64,000 nucleotides of DNA from Cornus controversa (GCA_026545225.1 CM048853.1:53959755-54023754), one strand, 5' to 3'. Counted from the first letter of the stretch, positions 11,835 through 24,430 are shown. Notes: generated by a model not told the origin, from the letters alone. Numbers and translations: made by a program.

Positions 11835-12555
11835 AAAATAATCTCTATCTTCTCTTATATTAATTCAATTAACGTTTTACACCTCTTAGCCAATGACTTG
11901 TATGGTATTTGTTTTCACAATGAGTCTAATTATCCCATTGACGTAAGTGGACAATTTATTTTGAATCCATTTTTAATTGATTTTGATTTTAATTTTAAAT
12001 CCAAAGATAGAGATGAATCAGGTGTACATGCTTCTGAAATATATTTTGTGGACTTGGTTGTATTTAAATATTAATAAGCATAAAATGGATCATATTCAAT
12101 CCGTACACGGAATTTGTCAAAATAAGTGGTCACTTTTGGTCTCAATATGTACAAATTATAACTTTCCTAAATTGCCTTTAGATTTCCAAAATATTTTCAA
12201 ATCAACAAAATAAATATTTAAATTTATAATTTTTAAGGAAACATACTTAACAATTTCATATTTTTTTCATTTGAATCTCTTGTGGTTTTCTTATCGATGG
12301 TGCTAAAATGAGGGTTCAGAATACGCCTGTGAGTGCTTCCTCATGCAATCTTTCTCTCAATTTCTTTTTCATTTTAAAATTCGTGTTACAGAGACGAGGA
12401 AAGTGATTAAGTTGAAAATTACAGCGTAACAGCGCGCCGATCGCCTGTTGTCCAGTCCGTGCGAGAAAAGCCCAAGCTATCAAACATATTGAAGTGATGG
12501 CATTGGCAGGAGTACCTACTCCTCGTAGCCCTCCCTTGCATAGCCTTATATTATA

Positions 12556-12991
12556 TGGTAAATTAGTTTCTTATCATTCAAAGTTTGACTTAATTATTTT
12601 TAAATTAAAATTTTTATAAAATTATTTCAAGACTTTTTTAAATTAAAAATTCGTTAAACAAAATTACATTTATTATACAATTACAACAAATATTTTAAGT
12701 TATAATAATTTTATACAAAAATAATTTAAATTTCTAATCATTTAACTGATATTAACATATTTTATATATATTTTTCAATTAATGTCGCACCAACACTATC
12801 GCCACCAATGATAGTTTGATAATTTGATTTTTTTATCCTAATTGACTTTAACGGAGTTGACTGTTAATTGCCAGTATGGATATCCGGAATAAAGTCAATC
12901 AAATCTCAAAAAAAGTTGACCATCACATTTTAAAAACTTTAACCCTAGAATAATTAGGCAAAACCCTAGAAGAGGTTAGAGTAATTTATCC
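12556..12991. mobile_element. MITE, GGTAAATTA family, older copy (unit A)
   Basis: Flanked by TATATTATA at 12547-12555 and 12992-13000. The ends are inverted (GGTAAATTAG on the left; complement of the right, GGATAAATTACTCTAACC). Interior words such as TTGACTTTAACGGAGTTGAC and CACTATCGCCACC are shared with the younger-looking copy at 15995-16420. Confidence 0.7.
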
Positions 12992-13234
12992 TATATTATA
13001 GTTTATATATATACATATATTGATGTTATACTTGCCTCTTTTTCAAAGTCTATCATTTGACCCCGTAACTATATAATACTTGATTTCATGTAACGAAAAT
13101 AAGAATAGTAACATAGATGATAAGAGGGAATGAAAGAAATATAATTACTAATGGAAGTGTGAGAAAAGAAATGACACTCTCACTTAGAAAAAAAAAAGAT
13201 ATACAATAAAAATGTATATGTAGTTAGTAACAAG

Positions 13235-13926
13235 TAAGGGTGCACACGGTATAGTTTTATACGATTTTTGGTGGAATCATTCCTTAATTTTGGAATCGGA
13301 ACTGTTGAGTTCAGTTTGATTCGGATTGGTTCCAGTTCTTTACAGTTTAGATTACCCAATGATTATTTGTCAATTTTTTTTTAAACATTGGCAAGATACA
13401 CACTCATACTTGTGAACCCCTAGTTATATTATGTATCTTATATTATATAAATATATAGAACATTAGAACTTAGAAGTTAAATGTATTTATCTATATACTA
13501 TATATTTTATACTTTATATATAAATAGAATACTAGAATTTAGAAGGTATTAGTTTTCATTTATATATTAGATACTTTATACTTTACATATAAATAGAACA
13601 CTAGAATTTAGAAGGTATTAGTTTTCATTTATATATTATATATTTTACACTTTATATACAAATAGAATACTAAAATTTAGAAGGTATTAGTATTTATTTA
13701 TACATTATATATTTTAAGCTTTATATACAAAGAGAGAGAGAGCTATTATTATTCATTTACATATTATATATATATTCTAACGGTTCTGGTTTCTTGACTT
13801 GAACCGTAACCACAACCGTAGTGAACGGTTACTAAAATTTGGAACCGAAATCAGAACCGTAGTAAACGGTTCGATTCGATTCGGTTTAGTACGGTTTTAG
13901 TTCCACCGGTTCTTTATGCACCCCTA
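13235..13926. mobile_element. hAT-like non-autonomous element with 8-bp TSD (unit A)
   Basis: GTAACAAG flanks the element at 13227-13234 and 13927-13934. The ends are TAAGGGTGCA on the left and TGCACCCCTA on the right, a typical hAT terminal pattern with an 8-bp duplication. Near both ends GGTTC/GAACC-rich sequence is inverted. The middle (about 13,440-13,720) is a run of about four AT-rich units of roughly 70-77 bp, each carrying AGAATTTAGAAGGTATTAG or a variant. No transposase is visible. Confidence 0.8.
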
Positions 13927-15494
13927 GTAACAAGAGATAGATTAGTTTGCAAATAAAGTAAGAGATAAAGAGAGCCGTCAACGTTATAAAGGTATGAAGT
14001 TATTAAATGAATTTTAAATAATAAAATATTAAAGGTAAGGCTTGCCGACATCCACCTCTTTTAAATTTCGATCAAACAGGAGTCTTTTGCACTACGTACG
14101 ACATTTTTTAACTTGTAATAAGAAAAAAGAAAAAATATATATCATGTGGTCAATCCGTTGACATAAGATTAAGGTCGTGTTGTGTATTGAGTACGATCTT
14201 TTTTTAACTCCGTAATAATAAATAATAAAAAATTACTCTGCTTGTACTTGTATAATCTATATTACATTTAAGCATTGTGTTTGAATCTCCCTAAAAAAAA
14301 TCATAATCTAACGGTCAGAAATGTTTAAAAAATCAATCTTACAATTCATAATATATATGTCAGTCTAAAATAACTATCTCTATCGTTAATTTAAACGTCA
14401 CAATTCACTCGCTACATTCACACCTAAATTTACATGCATATCCACTTACCCTCATATCTTCAAATAATTCAATTCAACAATTTTTTTTTATAATGCCTGG
14501 GCTCCCGCAATACGTTAGTATTGCTATATTTGTTGTGTGACCAAATGTTCTACTGGTACCAAAATAACAAGAAAAGAGGGAAAAAAAAACAACAACAGAA
14601 GCACTTGGATTGTTCAGCGCATAATATTGAAATGTCCACTATCAAATCATTTTTTATCTTTCCAAAAATAATGACCACTGTGTATTTATTGATAAACAAC
14701 TTTCCAATAATGCAATCCATAAATTATTTCAATTAATTAACATTAGTATAAATTATAATTTATTTTAAGCTGTCAAGGATCATAATAAAAACTAAAACAA
14801 ATGTTATAATACTTTGTCCGTACTCCTTATCCACAAAAGGTATCATAAGTTAAAAAATATGATAAATTAATTACTTGATGATGTGATATGTCACGGCTAG
14901 TTTTTGAATTCAAAACAAAAGGGGGAAATCGTAATATTTATTCGAAATTTTTATTAGCTTGATAAATTTTCTTAGATAAACACTTGCGCTACAAAAAATA
15001 TTTTATTTAAACTCCGATTTTATTGTATTTTTAAATTCCAAAACCATTTTAGTTAACTCTTCTTTATAAGTACATGTGAGACCCAGAGTTCTTTTGGGCC
15101 CAGTTCGTGTATGCGGTTGCCCACAAATACGGTAAAAAAGAAAAATAAAAAATTAAATGATAGATAAACCAGATGAATATATAAAGGAGAATCTTGCTCT
15201 CCCCAATCACAAATGAACACATAAGTAAAATATATAAGTTTTTTTGAAACATTTTGCTTGCGTGTTGACTTGTGATTGGTCCAAGACCATTTGAATCATG
15301 TAATAATTTTTCATAGATAAACTTCATTTACACTTTTGAGTTTTTCTTTTTTGTTTAAATATAATTTTTTTTTTTTATAAAAAATATATTATTTTCAATT
15401 TGAAAAAATTCATTAATGTGAAAAGAAATAAGTAATGGACTTCACATAAAAATACTTACATTATTTTTTCAATTACAAAGCAACCAGAAAAGAG

Positions 15495-15659
15495 CTAGGA
15501 CACAACAGGACGCTCAAGCCCAATAGCATCAACCAACCCAGAAGGCAAAGAAAGCCAATCTGGATCAGAAAGTCTAGACTGAAGAGTCTAACGCTCGATA
15601 CAGTGAGCAGCAGCATTGCTTGTACGATAAATCCAATTCAACGATGAAATGTGGGCTTG
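15495..15659 (-). pseudogene. RNase H-like (LINE-type RVT_3) C-terminal fragment, unit A
   Basis: Reading the minus strand gives a frame with LNWIYRTSNAAAHCIER and, after one stop, DPDWLSLPSGLVDAIGLE. The 'W...R..N..AH..ER' pattern followed by a 'DP.W...P..L' tail resembles the end of the RNase H domain found in plant LINEs and in related RNase H-like genes. Only about 55 codons remain, so it is a non-functional piece. It is about 99% identical to 30454-30618 in unit B. An RNase H-like host gene fragment is the alternative. Confidence 0.5.
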
Positions 15660-15994
15660 TTGAAAACTTTATATAAAAAAAAATTCAAAAATTTGTATTA
15701 TGTAATTGTGCATTTTTAGTTTTTTATTTTCGATTTTTTTTTACGGAAAAACTACTCTTTTTTTATTAATGTAAAAAAAACTTAATATAAAAAAACCTTT
15801 CTTTTCTTTGACGTTCTTTATTTTTTATAATAATAGCAATGGTCATAGAAAATGAGAATATGTGCAAAAGGGATACTTTGCTCACTTTTTCAAATGTGAG
15901 AGTGTGATATGGTCCAAAATATAACATAATGAGGTTTATTGCACATTTTTAAAACAACGGAAAGATTTTGGGCTCTTTTGTTTTATATTTTTAA

Positions 15995-16420
15995 GGGTAA
16001 ATTACTCTGACCTTCCATGAGGTTTAGCTTAATTACCTTCAAATTAAAGTTTTTACAGCTCTGTTAGACTGACTATCCGTTAACAAAATCACATCTAATA
16101 TACAATTACAAAAAAACCCTCAAGTCATAATGATTTTGTACAAAAATAACCTCAATTTATAATCCTTTTGACTAAGATTAGCATATTTTATACACGTAGT
16201 TTCTCCATAAATGCCACACTTGCACTACCGCCACCGAGAATAGTTTTGACATTTCAATTTTTTATGTTAATTGACTTTAAAGGAGTTGATTGTAAATTAA
16301 TGATAGGGGTGCCCGGAGTAAAATCAATCAAACTTTAGGGGAGGTTGAACACCATATTTTAAAAACTTTAATCCGAGAGTAATTAGGTAAAAGGTCAGGG
16401 AGGTCAGAGTAATTTAGCTA
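15995..16420. mobile_element. MITE, GGTAAATTACTCTGACC family (unit A)
   Basis: Flanked by ATTTTTAA at 15987-15994 and 16421-16428. The left end GGGTAAATTACTCTGACCT and the complement of the right end (TAGCTAAATTACTCTGACCT) are inverted repeats. Non-coding. It is the same family as 12556-12991 but much less diverged from its counterpart in unit B. Confidence 0.75.
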
Positions 16421-17995
16421 ATTTTTAATATCATAATTGCCCTTTTTCATTAAGGTTAGGACTCTTGGACCTAAAATGCACATTCATTTATCTACTTTCT
16501 ATGCACAGAAATGAAATATCTTAGTAATCATATAAAGTCTGAGTTAGAAGACATTATTGAAGTTTTTAATACAAGCAATATGAAAAAATCTCATAAATCT
16601 ATGAATTATTAATCGCTTTTAATTTCTCGTGGTAATAGCGAATTTTTTGTTCTTTATAATATATTTTTTGAGTTAATTTTGAAAATAACGACTTGAGAAA
16701 GTATGGATGATTAGGATGAAAAGGTATGTGATTAGGATAAACAAATATTTGAGTTGAAAGTAAATTTTATATCAATGAATAAAACCTATTTATAACATTA
16801 AATTGAAAGAAAAATAATCTCTATGATGCATAGTAAAATTTAATTTAATTTAAAATCAAAGGAAAATCTAGTTTTTTTTTTTTAAGGGTGAGAAAAATCT
16901 AGTTTTACTTAAATAAAAACTCAATTGTATAGTTCAATAAGCAAGTCAAGGAAAAATTGTTTGATTTCAGTAGGAAACTTTTAGAAATTATATTATTATG
17001 TGATTAAATTTATTTTTAATTATTATATAATATGTTTTACATATATTTATAGTGTATGTATATATATACCGTGTGTAATTTCAACACGAGAGAGAAAATA
17101 CTTAGAGAGGGAATTCAAGAGTTCCGACTTTAATAAAAAAAAGGGTAATTATGGTATTAGAAATGTGAGAACCAAGTACTCTGTAGTGTAAGGACTATTT
17201 TATAAATTTTATTTAGCAAAGAAAAACGTGGAGCGCCTCATATCATCAGTAGAGCGCAAATAAGTAGCCTTAAATAAATACATTGTGTTGTAGTAATTAT
17301 GGACATAACAAGAGAAATGACTATATGCGTTGGTTGTTTAAAAAAAAATTATAATTTTTTTGTTTTGGGCACCATATATAGAGGAAATGGCACATTAGAA
17401 TTTTGTGTTTGACTAAATATATATAGGTATTATTTTTAGACTTTTTTTTAATTGTATTATCCCAATTAAGTTTTGTTATGAATTTACTTATTTGTTATCT
17501 AAATTTTTCACATATTCGCATTTTAGCATTCTATTAAACGAATGGACTTGTTTAACTCGTTTAACTTAAATGGATTACACGACTCATTTAAGTTAAACAG
17601 GTCAACCCGTGTAACTTGTTTAATAAATGGATCGTTTTCTTATCAAGGGTTACATGATCCATTTAAATTAAACGGGGTTAAACAGGTCAACTCGTGTAAC
17701 TCATTTCAAGGGTTTCTAGTTGTGTTTGAATTGACGTGTTTATCGTCTTCGTATCAAGGGTTTCTAGCTATGTTTGAATTGACGTGTTTAGCAGAAAAAT
17801 CATTGATCGATCACCAACACAAGACTTGTCCCGTTATACGAACCCAACCATCCCGCCCTTTAAACCTGAATTATACAACAGCTATATACAAAACACGCTA
17901 CCAAATAGTGTTGAACATTGCACAATTTCTCTCAATGTTGACACTCCAACTATGATACCACTTCCCTTTGATTGTAATAGACCAATAATTATATA

Positions 17996-18270
17996 TTCCA
18001 TCTGTCCTATAATTTTAGTCCAGTATTTCATTTTAGGATGTCCCAAAATTCATGTCGATTTCTTAAAATGGATGTACTATCTTTTATATAATTCCTAAAC
18101 TATCTTTTTCAAACTCCATTATTCTAAAAGTTAGCCCTACTATATAATAATAACACTAACATTTAAACAAGGATTAATGTGTAAATGCATTCATTACTAC
18201 TATAAAAAGTGGGCCCTACCATCAAAAGTTGGACTCCCAAAGATGCCCATGAATTTTGGTACTGAGGGAG
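17996..18270. mobile_element. Mariner/Stowaway-like MITE (unit A)
   Basis: A 275-bp element with ends TTCCATCTGTCC and, inverted, CTCCCTCAGT, flanked by TA. It is closely related to the better preserved copy at 57695-57969 (ends CTCCCTCCGTCCC / GGGACGGAG). The corresponding site in copy C (near 56,628) is empty and reads straight through TATATAATGTAAAAC, which proves insertion. Confidence 0.75.
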
Positions 18271-19166
18271 TATAATGTAAAACTTTCATCAAATAAATAA
18301 AAAAGAATGAATTGTCACGTGTTATTTTTAAAAATAAACACTCTAACCAAATTACAAAAATACTATAACAAGTTTTTTTTTTTTTTAATAATACTTTAAA
18401 AATAATTACTCATTTTTACTAGGAGTTCTTCTACCATTTTTTTACACGATTTACTTTTACGTGTATTATATATTTCTTTTTATTTTATTTTCCAACATGT
18501 AATATAATGTATAAATATTCATTTATTTCATTGATTTAGTAAAAAATGAATAGTCCCTTTTTTAAATAAAAAAAATATTACTTATGCTAAATGGTATTCA
18601 AGAATTCAATAAATTTCACAAAAATAAGTAAAATTCACTAAAAACTCGTCTCTATCAACTTCATTCGATAATCAATTATGTTATGTTATACCAATATGGG
18701 ATTGATTATGTTCAATCGCGATCACGACCTTGCTTGCATGTGACTATTATGTAATTGTCCCATTGTCATAAGAAAAACAAAGCATAAAATTATTTTATTT
18801 TCTAACATGTTATATATTGTATAAATGCTCGTTTATAAAGAGCAACAGTGTATGAGATTAATCAACAATAAATCAATTTTAAGACCAGATAGAGTTGAAT
18901 TGTAAATCTTTAGTACAACCAAAGATCTACACTAGTTTGCATGATTTATACATCAATTAATATAAAAATCCAATTGAAATGTAAATAATCTACATAACAT
19001 ACTTATACACATTTTATTCCTAACTTTACAAAACATACGTATATCTATGTCACAAATTCGAAAGATAGCCAAATGGAATTGACTGATGATCACCCTAAAA
19101 GTGCGGATCTCGTTTTCGACAACCCGACCAACTTTCTACCTTTTCAAGATTTTTTTATTATTGCCT

Positions 19167-19169
<3 letters not shown>

Positions 19170-19209
<40 letters not shown>
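19170..19209. repeat. (TA)n microsatellite (unit A)
   Basis: About 20 TA units. The matching tract in unit B is 34151-34188. Copy C lacks it. Confidence 0.95.
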
Positions 19210-19212
<3 letters not shown>

Positions 19213-20434
19213 ACCTCGCTTCTAATGTCCTATTTTTATTTCTTATTCATTTTATGTGAATGCACAACATCCAATTGCCATTGGGATCAAAGCCGACTTT
19301 GCTCGTAAAAGTAATAAGTAATAACTTATCATATAATAGTTACAGTGTCCCGAGATATATAGTATATAATTATTCTAATTAGTTAGGTATGTGTCTTAAA
19401 ACTCAATTAGATTAATTGACGGGTTTAAACCATTTAAACTGAATATCTAATTTTATGAAATTAATTTTTTCTTTAGTGTACTGAGACATATAGTATAACA
19501 TATTAGTTAAAGTAATATAAGTTATACCACTCATTTATTTTTTGTCATTAATACTTCAACATTAATATATATTAGAATGTTAATATTGTATTAATGTCGA
19601 GAGATATTAACAAGGATGTAAAAAATATGCTAATTCAATGAGATATATACTTAATGTTTATTCTCGATGTTCTATTATTTAAGTGAAATTATTATTTTTA
19701 TTTGATTTTAAGGTAGTGAAAATTGTGTCATTGATTTAGTTAATAATATAATTTATAACGTTTATTTGTTATATTTAATAAGAAGAAATATTATTGGAAT
19801 TTAATTAATATTTTAAATTTATTTTAATAAATAGTTCAAACTTTCAGTTTTGTATATTAAATAATATTGTTGTTGTTTCGTAAGAATAAAACATTTAGTT
19901 TCTGTTTGGTTGGTGATATGTTTTTGTTTTATCCATACCATAAGTGCCCTAAACCCTACCCTAAATTGACCCTACGATAGCTCAGGTACGATTGATTGTT
20001 CTATCCTTCAATCCATGCCTTTTTCTCTGTCTATCAAAATTAGGTTTTTTTTCTTTGAAAACTCACATCTCTATCTGTGTTTAGATACGTTTAGTATGTA
20101 CTTGTTTTATTGATTTGTATGCTTTGATGTTCTTATTCCTACTGATTACAAATGAATGCTTGCACCTAATTTTTGTGAGAGAAATTATTTGAATGGGTCT
20201 TCGTGGAACAAAAGGAATAAAAAGTTATTCGAAAATGAATTCAGGGATATGTAGAGAATTTTTGAGACTGTTCGATTAAATTTATGGTCTTTAACAAGTT
20301 TCAGTGATAATTCAGAAAATAAGTGGATTATTAGAGAAAACACAGCTAGAGTTTCCTAAGTACTCGTGCGGTTTTAGACACTTTCAAGCGATCTTGAAGT
20401 GCTAAGTCAGCCTATCCAAATTGCTCAAATGATG

Positions 20435-20820
20435 GAAGAGAAATTATGCAAATGATGGAAAAGAACTTAGGCAAATTGAGCAAAAGAGAGTTTGAGAGAA
20501 TGTAGAGAATTGCACTTGATAAGGTGAGGAGCAAATGAACTCCCAACTCCTTATATAGGCACTTGGCATTACAATGAATGACTAAGATATGTACAAGTGT
20601 CAACAATCTAATGGTTAGGAGAATTCTAGAATAGATTTCTAGAAAGCTTCATAGAAATATCTCTACAATGCTAGACATCTTTAGAAACTTCTATACAATT
20701 CTATAATGTCCTATACAATTTTAGAATACTCCATACAAATTTAGAGAGTTCTAGAAAATACTAGAGAACTCCACACAAGTCTAGAGAGTTTCACACAATT
20801 CTAGAGAATTTCGGAAGAAT
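20435..20820 (-). repeat. LTR-like segment, orientation opposite to unit B
   Basis: On the minus strand it reads CCTATATAAGGAGTTGGGAG followed by GTTCATTTGCTCCTC, with TCTAGA-rich sequence upstream, which resembles the U3/R part of a plant LTR. Bases 20525-20733 match 35453-35661 of unit B, but inverted, while the sequence on both outer sides is collinear between units. The right part holds short CTAGAGA repeats. No coding region is attached. Treat as a fossil fragment. Confidence 0.5.
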
Positions 20821-21120
20821 CCACACTTATGTAGAAAAGTCTAAAATGTTCCGAATTTCTTGCCATGCAGACTTCCATGTTATCATCCTATTGTGCGCGC
20901 GGCGCCTGTGTGGCATAGCGCTTGAAAACCCTTTTTTTTCTTCTCTCCCTTTTCTTCTTGTGTTTCTAGCTAGATCAAGTGTTTCAGTTTTCATGATAGT
21001 GGAAGAGCATAAAATCTCAATCCTAACTCTTGACAGACATTCCCACACTTAGGGGGTAATTTTTTATTTTTTGTTTGTTAATAATAGTTTGAAATTATGT
21101 CTTTAAAAAGTATTCATTAA

Positions 21121-21370
21121 TTTTTTAACATTTTCAGGAGGAATATTTCGTTATCTGGGTAGGGGTCTCTTCGGAGCCAACATTGGATCCTAGGATCATG
21201 CCTACTCTCTTAGTATTTCCAGCTATGATTCCTGAACCAGTCATCCCCATATTTAATCTCGCCGGTTCATCTGAGACCATTTGGCTTCACATCTCAGAGG
21301 AGGAGGCAAGAATGAGGATAAGTTTTTTTCTAAACTCCCTCCGCGAAGTTATAAATATCTTCTTATAGCC
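21121..21370 (+). other. Short conserved open frame, identity unknown (unit A)
   Basis: A 61-codon frame opens at 21183 (MDPRIMPTLLVFPAMIPEP...). Over about 130 bp it differs from unit B by about one base, although the surrounding DNA has diverged by several percent. It is preceded by a TTTTCAG acceptor-like site at 21132-21138. The minus strand is also partly open (NMGMTGSGIIAGNTKRVGMI). I do not recognise a family on either strand. It may be an exon fragment captured from a gene. Confidence 0.3.
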
Positions 21371-22049
21371 CAATTCATTAAACTTAGCTGGTCACCTATT
21401 CTTTGTAGTTTTAAACTTAGCTGCTGAAACTGTAAATGGGTTTGCTGGTGACCAGAATGCTTGTTTGATAATTGTTCTATTTTTTGCGGTTCATTTTTGG
21501 GATTTTTTTTTTTGAGAAAGTTTTTGATTATTTAACAGGGTGGTTAATTTCGTTGTTTCTAATATTTGAGCCCTACATGAATTACATGATGTAGGTTTCA
21601 GCCTATGCTGAAGAGGGCCAAGGCCCAAAAGAAAATGAAAAAAAAGCCCATTAGAATTTAGAACACTAAAAGGCTTGAAAATCAGAGCCCAAAAATTTGA
21701 AGACAGTTGGGTTCCATGAGGAAGCCCACTTTGGTGTAAAGATTGTTTGTCAATCAAACGACCATAGCAACCAGAAGGTCCAGAACCATACCGTATTTCG
21801 GTTTATGGGCTCACTGTGCCGATTGAATTCAGTCAAGGAGGCGGCAGCGTTCATGAGAATCGTTGCCCCATTCGTTCAATGCCATTTTTGAAATGGAGTT
21901 TCCAAAGATTTTGGCTTTCCTCACTCAAATTTTAAGGTACAATTAAAAGAAAAAAAGAAAAGAAAAAAGCCAGTCTGACTAGTGTGGATACTGCATATCT
22001 CCGGGAGATAAATTTCATGTCTCAACCTTGCGATTTAATCTTCATTGCG

Positions 22050-22208
22050 TGAGTTGTTATCATCAATGAAATAGATGCAATGAATTGTTATCATCAATGA
22101 AATAGATTGAGTTGGTTTATATTCAGGATTGTATGACAAACTAATGAGTTGTTATCATCAATGAAATAGATTGAGTTGGGTTTATATTCAGGATTGTATG
22201 ACAAACTT
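22050..22208. repeat. Tandem repeat, about 64-bp unit
   Basis: Two near-identical units (about 22080-22143 and 22144-22208), each containing GTTATCATCAATGAAATAGA and TTCAGGATTGTATGACAAAC, follow a partial unit at 22050-22079. They abut the 3' end of the F-box relic. Confidence 0.85.
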
Positions 22209-23376
22209 TGAATCATTATGAACCAAGAATAGAGCTTGATCATTGAAATTTGTCACCTCTTCTTCCCATTCACCATTGCTCCAATTGAACTTAAAAATCT
22301 AAAACAACTTGGTTCTGGTACTCCATTCGCCACTAAAGTCTTGGTGTTCCTCACAACCATCAACAATTCCCCCAAGACCACGACTTTCCCCCAGACCACG
22401 ACTCCACCAAGTACCTGGATCGGTTGATAGTACCATTGCATACATCCTCCTCCTTGTGATTAGAATAATATTTATCGATCAAGGAACGTCGAAGCACACC
22501 GAGCTCATCAACCGAGTAAAAGCTACCCTAGTAGAATATCAAGCAAACCCATGCATAGTTGCTATTGAAAACCGGCGTCCATTTCTTGTCACTAAGTCTA
22601 TAAACAGCAATCTCGCGTGTATGTGACTATGTGGTGTATAGGTAGACCATGTGATGAATCTAAGTTGTTTTGGATGACTGATCATTGTCGGTTTTGGCGG
22701 TGGTGGAAGTTGAACAACCATTCTTGACAACGGATTGAAGAGATATAGTGCACTCTCATATAAGGGATACAGTAGTAGTAGCCATCCAAGATACACCTGG
22801 TCCTTTTGGGAACAGCTCCGCCACTGCCGGAATCAACCATCTCCTCCTTGATGCCGTCGTCGTCTGCATAAAGTAACTCTCCATCGTTTTTCTAAATTCG
22901 GAACTTATATTGAATACCACCACATTGTCCTTGTAGGACAACCTCTTCACGTTGGGTGCACGGTACCTATACTCCGTGGTTGTGTTTTTACCAACAACCA
23001 AGAGTTTGCGATCATCATTACACAAGGCCTTATCACTGTAAAGGAGTAGTAATGGAGTAGTACTACTTTTTGGTACTCCATTATCGCATGATAGCACTCT
23101 CAGAACCAAGAGTTTGCGATCATCATTACACAAGGCCTTATCACTGTAAAGGAGTAGTAATGGAGTAGTACTACTTTTTGGTACTCCATTATCGCATGAT
23201 AGCACTCTCAGTGCAGCAGATCGCCATGAATGACATACACCGCGACACCGTAGAAGATCGAACGTTGTGGTCACATCTGATATGTGATATGATCAACTCC
23301 AGCAATTCTTGTGGAAGGTCAGACCAAGAATAACAACAATATGGTTGGACCACCACAGGATTTGTATTATTAGCCA
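22200..23376 (-). pseudogene. F-box protein with DUF295-type C-terminus, broken
   Basis: Read on the minus strand from ATG at 23376: MANNTNPVVV, then an F-box core (WSDLPQELLELIISHI, then DLLRCRGVCHSWRSAA one frame away), then LFNPLSRMVVQLPPPP in a further frame. After that come weaker DUF295-like pieces (GNWSNGEWEE-type and NFNDQALFLVHNDS) down to about 22,200. F-box/DUF295 proteins are plant SCF ubiquitin-ligase adaptors, a large and fast-changing family. The frame shifts near 23,275 (inside the F-box) and near 22,790, with further breaks downstream. It also carries a 36-codon tandem duplication (22996-23211). It is not expected to make a working protein. Unit B keeps only the first codons (about 36,250-36,280). 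Confidence 0.75.
22996..23211 (-). repeat. 108-bp in-frame tandem duplication in the F-box relic
   Basis: Two almost perfect 108-bp copies (22996-23103 and 23104-23211), encoding the same 36 residues that begin RVLSCDNGVPKSSTTP. The near-perfect match means the duplication is recent relative to the age of the pseudogene. Confidence 0.9.
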
Positions 23377-23628
23377 TGTTCATGTGGGGCTGATCAATCC
23401 TAGCAAGCAACCAGTTTGATTGATGGGAATTGAACAAAAAAGCCAAGGAAGTAAAGATGATCAATTAACAAAAGAACCAATTACACAAGTTTTCAAGTCG
23501 AGAGTAAATTCACCCTAGTTATAACTTATATATAAAGCGGAATAGGAGGAAATCCTAATTAAATTTTTTTTCTGTTTCCTAATTCCGAAAGGATTGTCTA
23601 ACTTCTTTTTTTTTTTTCCTTTTTTAAA

Positions 23629-23843
23629 GGCAGCTGATCCCTTGACACTACACTCATATCTATTTTTATAATAAAATTACAAAAGTGTTCTTACCCGATA
23701 CAATCTTTGATTTTTATATTTTAAGGTATTAAAAACATAAGAATAAAAAATTGTATAGCATAAAGATAATTTTGTAATTTTATTATAAAAAATAATATGA
23801 GTGGAGTGCCAGACGATATTGGTGAAACGCCAATATCAGCTGT
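23629..23843. mobile_element. Small MITE related to the LBD-intron element (unit A)
   Basis: The ends are GCAGCTGAT and ATCAGCTGT, with inverted similarity over most of its 215 bp (CACTCAT, ATAATAAAATTACAAAA). It is flanked by CTTTTTTAAA / CTTTTTAAA. The end sequences AGCTGATATTGG and CACTCCAC match the 1.2 kb element at 4396-5570. It could fold into one long hairpin. Confidence 0.65.
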
Positions 23844-24119
23844 CTTTTTAAATTCCTATATTTATTATTGAATTTATTAAAAAATATTTTAGGTCACTAA
23901 TACTACTTCAAAATCTCTACTTTACTCAAAATTAATATCAAAATATTATTATCAATTACTATTTATATTCTATCTCGGCCTTCTATATTCCAATCCAATT
24001 AGAACTCTTTATTTCTCTTGAAGATAGGAAAATCTTTTTTTTTAATACTACCGGATATCGGGAATGTAGTGCCCCAATAATTTCTCGTCTATTAGATGTA
24101 TTTAAAGCGTAAGGACTGT

Positions 24120-24430
24120 GTAATCGAATCGAGCCAAGTTTTGGAGTGTTTGGGCTCGGCTTGGCTCGCTAACTTCAAATTAGGGGTGACAATTTGACAC
24201 GACACGCTAACATGACACGAAATAAGCGGGTATGGGTTTGGGCTTATCATTTTCGTGTCCTTATCGTGTCTACACGATAAACCCGATAAGAAATCGTGTC
24301 GTTTTCGAATTTGACCCGTTAACATGAAACTGACATGGTTGACCCGATTAAATATTCGTGACATGTTGCTTTACCATTTTAAATTAACGGGTCGTGTCGT
24401 GTCAACACGACCCGTTAACCCAATAATATT
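24120..24430. mobile_element. GTGTCGTGT-rich repeat with hAT-like start and a strong hairpin (unit A)
   Basis: A TAGGGGTGACAA hAT-type terminus at 24,182 is followed by repeated CACGACACG/GTGTCGTGT and GACCCG words. At 24384-24418 there is a perfect 14-bp inverted repeat (TTAACGGGTCGTGT ... ACACGACCCGTTAA) with a 7-base loop. The right terminus was not found. The GCTCGGCTTGGCTCG run just before it belongs to another common plant repeat. Confidence 0.45.

Larger units (their letters stand above)
21385..23352. other. Segment present in unit A, missing in unit B
   Basis: Unit B jumps from the equivalent of 21,384 (AAACTTAGCT) to the equivalent of 23,353 (CCACCACAGGATTTG) at position 36,250. The segment holds most of the F-box pseudogene and the sequence downstream of it. 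Because the first codons of the F-box gene remain in B beyond the junction, a deletion from B is more likely than an insertion into A. Confidence 0.75.

Noticed and set aside
15064-15327. 87-aa minus-strand frame identical in both units
   Set aside because: Identity is explained by recent conversion of the whole region. The frame is Phe/Tyr/Ile-rich as expected from AT-rich DNA, and no motif was seen.
17542-18098. 137-aa and 104-aa frames repeated in both units
   Set aside because: The first is built on repeated TTTAAGTTAAAC/GGTCAACCCGTG words and the second runs into the mariner-like MITE. Copy C has neither frame intact.
24384-24418. Helitron 3' hairpin
   Set aside because: No CTRR end follows within the expected 10-20 bp, and no TC 5' start was found.
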